From: Fibrobacter sp.
GTDB lineage: Bacteria; Fibrobacterota; Fibrobacteria; Fibrobacterales; Fibrobacteraceae
Length of the DNA stretch: 51,522 nt
Reading direction: 5' to 3'
Assembly: GCA_024398835.1 (NCBI GenBank)
Contig: JAKSIK010000017.1
Span: 1-51,522, forward strand
The notes under the pieces are model-generated. The model made no database searches. It was not told where the DNA came from and saw only the letters and a list, made by a program, of their open reading frames with translations. The position numbers and the translations under genes are program-made. Positions 48,633 through 51,522 of the stretch are shown here, in pieces. The first letter of the stretch is position 1. Every line of letters starts with the position of its first letter.

Positions 48633-50171
48633 TTATTCCCAATCGCTGTCGTCGTCAGCTTCAGGAGCCGGGGCAGCCGGGGCCGACTTTTCAGCAGGAG
48701 CCTCAGCGGCTTCAGCCTTCTTTTCAGCCTTCGGGGCTTCCTTCTTTTCAGCCTTGGGGGCTACCTTCTTCTCGGCCTTCGGAGTTTCCTTCTTCTCTTC
48801 AGCCTTAACTTCCTGACCAGCCTTTTCAGCAGTAGGTTCAGAGATAGCCACATTACCCATGTAGTTGCGAATCACGCGAGGTGTCACAAAAATCACGAGG
48901 TCCTTCTTGATGACAGCCTTCTTCTGATACTTGAAGAGGTTGCCGAGGAGCGGAATATCCTTGAGGAAAGGAATACCACTTTCAGATTCCTGAGTCTCGT
49001 TGCGGGTGAGGCCACCAATCACAACCGTTTCGCCGTCAGCCACAACCACCTTGGTCTTGGCTTCCTGAGTACTAATCACGATTTCACCCTTGGTGTCGTA
49101 ATCGTAAGAGTTGTTTTCCGGATGGAGGTCCAGCAAAATGCGGTTGTCGCCAGCCACATGCGGTGTAACCGTCAGTTTAATACCTGTTTCCACCAACTGG
49201 GTAGAAGATTCGCCAGCATCGTCAATCACACGGATAGAAACCTTGTCACCCATAAAGACTTCTGCTTCGGTGTTGTCCAAAGTAGAAACCTGAGGACTTG
49301 CCAACACTTCCGTAGAAGCGTCGCCCATCAAGTTGGTGATTGCAAGCTGCATGTGGTTATCAAGCACGCTCGTGGTAATTGCGGTAGAAGCATTTTCCAC
49401 TGCAGCAGAACGACCATTGTTGGGGAAGGATTGAATAACGGCGCTTGTACGAGTTGCACCAGCAGCACTTCCGTTAGCGGCACCAGCCACACCCGGCGTA
49501 AGAGCGGTGTTACCCATCGTTGCAGTCCAGTCCACACCAAGTTCACGAGCAAGTTCGCTGTTCACCACAACGAGTTTAGCCGTAATCATAATCTGGAGGG
49601 TTTCCACATCCAATTCCGTCAAGGCATTTTCCATCTGGGCTATGCGAGCATCAGTATCGTAGACGATGATGGAGTTGGTGCGTTCCACCACGGTGATGCG
49701 GCCACGGCCACTCTTCATGCTTTCAAGCACCTTGACCAGTTCGTCAGCCTTGGCATGCTGCACCTGGAAGTTCTTACGAACCAGAGGAGCGGCTTCTTCA
49801 GCAGCCTTCTCTTCATCGGCAATCTTCTTCTGCTTAGCTTGGTAAGTAGAGAGGCGCTGAATGGTGATATACTTGTCTTCGATGACCCAAGTCAAGTCGT
49901 TGAGGCCGCAGACAATGTCCATGGTTTCTTGCCAAGTCTTCTTGGTCACCTTGATGCTCGTCTTTCCCTTCACATCCGGAGCGAGAAGCACGTCAATGCC
50001 AGCCACTACAGAGATGGAGCGGAAGACGGCCTCAAAATCCGTGTCCACGAAGGAGAAGTTATACAACTTCGTGTTGGGTTCTACGGAACCTTCGGCAGGG
50101 GCAGCCCATGCTGTGGAGACGATACCTGCTGCAAACAGCAGAACCAGTAGAGTGTTGATCAGCTTTTTCAT
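48633..50171 (-). CDS. pilQ: Secretin (PilQ-like), short form
   Basis: Outer-membrane secretin of 512 aa. Signal peptide (LINTLLVLLFAAGIVSTAWA), STN/N0 domain (FSFVDTDFEAVFRSISVVAGI), N1 domain (FQVQHAKADELVKVLESM, TNSIIVYDTDARIAQME), then the secretin core: ARELGVDWTA, VLASPQVSTLDN, GIKLTVTPHVAGDNRILLDL, VVIGGLTRNE, VPFLKDIPLLGNLFKY-like IPFLKDIPLLGNLF and LVIFVTPRVI. A Lys/Ala/Glu/Pro repeat tail (KAEKKxAPKAEKK) follows and may be disordered. It lacks the AMIN domains that usually begin PilQ. Downstream of a PilP-like gene with a one-base TAATG overlap, so probably type IV pilus, though type II secretion cannot be excluded. Confidence 0.9.
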   Translation of the reverse strand: MKKLINTLLVLLFAAGIVSTAWAAPAEGSVEPNTKLYNFSFVDTDFEAVFRSISVVAGIDVLLAPDVKGKTSIKVTKKTWQETMDIVCGLNDLTWVIEDKYITIQRLSTYQAKQKKIADEEKAAEEAAPLVRKNFQVQHAKADELVKVLESMKSGRGRITVVERTNSIIVYDTDARIAQMENALTELDVETLQIMITAKLVVVNSELARELGVDWTATMGNTALTPGVAGAANGSAAGATRTSAVIQSFPNNGRSAAVENASTAITTSVLDNHMQLAITNLMGDASTEVLASPQVSTLDNTEAEVFMGDKVSIRVIDDAGESSTQLVETGIKLTVTPHVAGDNRILLDLHPENNSYDYDTKGEIVISTQEAKTKVVVADGETVVIGGLTRNETQESESGIPFLKDIPLLGNLFKYQKKAVIKKDLVIFVTPRVIRNYMGNVAISEPTAEKAGQEVKAEEKKETPKAEKKVAPKAEKKEAPKAEKKAEAAEAPAEKSAPAAPAPEADDDSDWE

Positions 50172-51522
50172 TACTTTTGACCCCCAAATTTATCGGGAAG
50201 ACCCATAGAGTAGCGACGGCTTACCCCAAATTCCTGAATGAGGAACAGCACATCAGTTTGTGTAATTTTTAATACCTTGCCGTTCAAAATCTTATCACCT
50301 TCCTTGATGGTGTAAGAGATGGACGGATTCTTGGAATCCACCAGGATTGCCATAGGCACATCAGATTCAAAGATGATACCCACCAGTTCCACCTGGTCGA
50401 TATTGATGCCTTCTTCTACAAGGCCCTTAATGTCTACAAAAGGATCACGACGGCCAAAGGAACTGTAGGTCACGCGATCTTGATAAAGACCATCCAGCTG
50501 GCTGCCTGTTGCATTAGCCGTTTCGGTAAGGTTTTCACCTCTTTCCTTATCCACTTGCTTTAAGCGTTCCGCCTGAACTGCAGAGAGTTCATCCATGTAG
50601 CCCACAGAGCGTTTGTTCACGTAGCCTACGCGGCCATCAGGAATACGCACCTTGCAATAGAGGCCCGTCAAATCCATGCTGACAAGACGATCGCCAAACA
50701 CAAGGCGCTTCAACACCTGGGAACTATCGCTGGGAGAAGCAAAAAGCTCAATCTCATCGGCAACCACAATGAGTTCCTTAGGAACCGGGCGAAGGTGGAA
50801 CGTCTGAGCCCCAGTAATGATCTTCTTGCTATCCTCATCGTACTTGCTCACAAAGGAATCGAAAGTCACCTTCTCTTCAGAAGCGGACTTCACCCAATTG
50901 CGAGTGAAAATACCTGTGGGAACAGCAGACCAGAAAACAAAGCCATCCTTCTTGATTGCTGATTCCGCAACCTGGAGGACCAACACGCCCTCCTGCACAA
51001 GCATTGTCGGAGTCGCACCAGCCTGAAGTTGAATCTTAAGGCCATTTGCCGCCCATGTCACAGACTTAACGAGAGAGCCGGCGCCCACGTTAAATACAGG
51101 AGACTTTGCCGGGCCGGGAAGACCAACAGTAATAGCGGAAGCCTTATCAGGGCCATTCACATTCTTGATATCCACCGGAGCTTCAGCTACCAAGCGGAAC
51201 TGTTCCATACCAGAACCGATGAGCACCGTCATCTCCTTGATTCCAGGAATCAGAGCAGACACATTGCCACCTTCCTTAAGCGCCTTGTCAATACGCTTCT
51301 GTTCTTCCGCAAGGCGCTTTTCTTCTTCCTTGGCGGCAAGTTCAGCAGCTTTCTTTTCTTCAAGAGCCTTCTTTTCGGCGGCCTTCTTCTCTTCGGCTAA
51401 GCGTTTGGCTTCTTCCTTAGCGGCCTTTTCTGCGGCTTTCTTTTCTTCAAGAGCCTTCTTTTCGGCAGCCTTCTTCTCTTCGGCTAAGCGTTTGGCTTCT
51501 TCCTTAGCGGCCTTTTCTGCGG
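50171..51522 (-). CDS. PilP-like protein with coil, AMIN-like and SH3-like domains (5' partial)
   Basis: At least 449 aa; the frame is open to the window edge, so the start lies outside. In order: a Lys/Glu/Ala helical region like TolA (51263-51522), an AMIN-like beta domain (EMTVLIGSGMEQFRLVAEAP, VGLPGPAKSPVFNVGAGSLV), an SH3-like fold (EIELFASPSDSSQVLKRLVFGD, CKVRIPDGRVGYVNKRSVG), and a C-terminal PilP-like domain with SSFGRRDPFVDIKGLVEEG and VELVGIIFESDVPMAILVD, YTIKEGDKILNGKVLKITQ. PilP normally is a ~170-aa lipoprotein that bridges the inner pilus platform and PilQ; AMIN normally sits on PilQ and binds peptidoglycan. The SH3-like domain also suggests wall binding. A GTG at 51262 is only an internal codon. 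Confidence 0.75.
   Translation of the reverse strand, partial: AEKAAKEEAKRLAEEKKAAEKKALEEKKAAEKAAKEEAKRLAEEKKAAEKKALEEKKAAELAAKEEEKRLAEEQKRIDKALKEGGNVSALIPGIKEMTVLIGSGMEQFRLVAEAPVDIKNVNGPDKASAITVGLPGPAKSPVFNVGAGSLVKSVTWAANGLKIQLQAGATPTMLVQEGVLVLQVAESAIKKDGFVFWSAVPTGIFTRNWVKSASEEKVTFDSFVSKYDEDSKKIITGAQTFHLRPVPKELIVVADEIELFASPSDSSQVLKRLVFGDRLVSMDLTGLYCKVRIPDGRVGYVNKRSVGYMDELSAVQAERLKQVDKERGENLTETANATGSQLDGLYQDRVTYSSFGRRDPFVDIKGLVEEGINIDQVELVGIIFESDVPMAILVDSKNPSISYTIKEGDKILNGKVLKITQTDVLFLIQEFGVSRRYSMGLPDKFGGQK
51348..51521 (-). repeat. 87-bp tandem repeat, two copies visible
   Basis: Copies 51348-51434 and 51435-51521 are almost identical. Each encodes a 29-residue helical unit with KEEAKRLAEEKKAAEKKALE. 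The array reaches the window edge, so more copies may follow. Confidence 0.9.

Noticed and set aside
48480..50150. Open frame of 556 codons opposite pilQ
   Set aside because: Ser/Phe-rich shadow of the secretin; starts in repeat sequence.

Overview
The window is chromosomal DNA from a Gram-negative bacterium, most likely of the phylum Fibrobacterota (Fibrobacter or a close relative). I infer this from the serine/glutamate-rich linkers of the form SSSSEESSSSE behind signal peptides (genes at 11047-11898 and 18013-19197), the outer-membrane genes, and the promoter style. No database was searched. Almost all of it is housekeeping sequence. I see no rRNA, CRISPR array, prophage or complete insertion sequence.

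Layout. 1-8.1 kb: a partial MutT-like Nudix gene, a DUF5662 gene, glyA, a YihY-type membrane protein, a UvrA-like ABC ATPase, a THUMP-like methyltransferase and ung. 8.1-9.3 kb: an Rpn-type PD-(D/E)XK nuclease gene flanked by short direct repeats. 9.3-11.9 kb: a DUF4321 gene, gatA and a Ser-rich envelope protein. 12-15.7 kb (minus strand): guaB, pth and an outer-membrane protein. 15.7-19.2 kb: ligA converging on a lipoprotein gene. 19.3-21.7 kb: a divergent dnaA, a 511-bp AT-rich origin-like region and a YbjQ-family gene. 21.7-24.6 kb: groEL, groES, a small XRE regulator and tRNA-Arg(ACG). 24.7-33.3 kb (plus strand): a class A penicillin-binding protein, rlmN, a TPMT-like methyltransferase, a YchJ-like SEC-C protein, argC, obgE, smpB, an N-acetylmuramoyl-L-alanine amidase and tRNA-Leu(GAG). 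33.3-48.2 kb (minus strand): a tightly overlapping complex I operon, nuoB-C-D-E-F-G-H-I-J-K-L-M-N, followed by ispF; nuoA is absent from the window. 48.6-51.5 kb: a type IV pilus/type II-like secretin (pilQ), preceded by a partial gene that joins a long charged helix, an AMIN-like region, an SH3-like domain and a PilP-like domain.

The most interesting signals fall in three groups. (1) Expression: a recurrent promoter element TGC-TATnTTTG. At six genes it lies so close to the ATG that the mRNAs would be leaderless. The groES promoter carries a large inverted repeat in place of CIRCE. (2) Protein architecture: NuoE has a fibronectin-III-like tail, NuoM an Ala/Pro-rich tail, NuoB a coiled-coil tail, LigA a flexible tail ending in a sliding-clamp-binding motif, PilP is fused to AMIN/SH3/coil domains, and DnaA seems to lack its box VII arginine finger. 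(3) DNA structure: a 26-bp imperfect palindrome is shared by the origin-like region and the nuoB/pilQ gap, a 44-bp perfect palindrome follows tRNA-Arg, and an intrinsic terminator is embedded in the ligA coding sequence.
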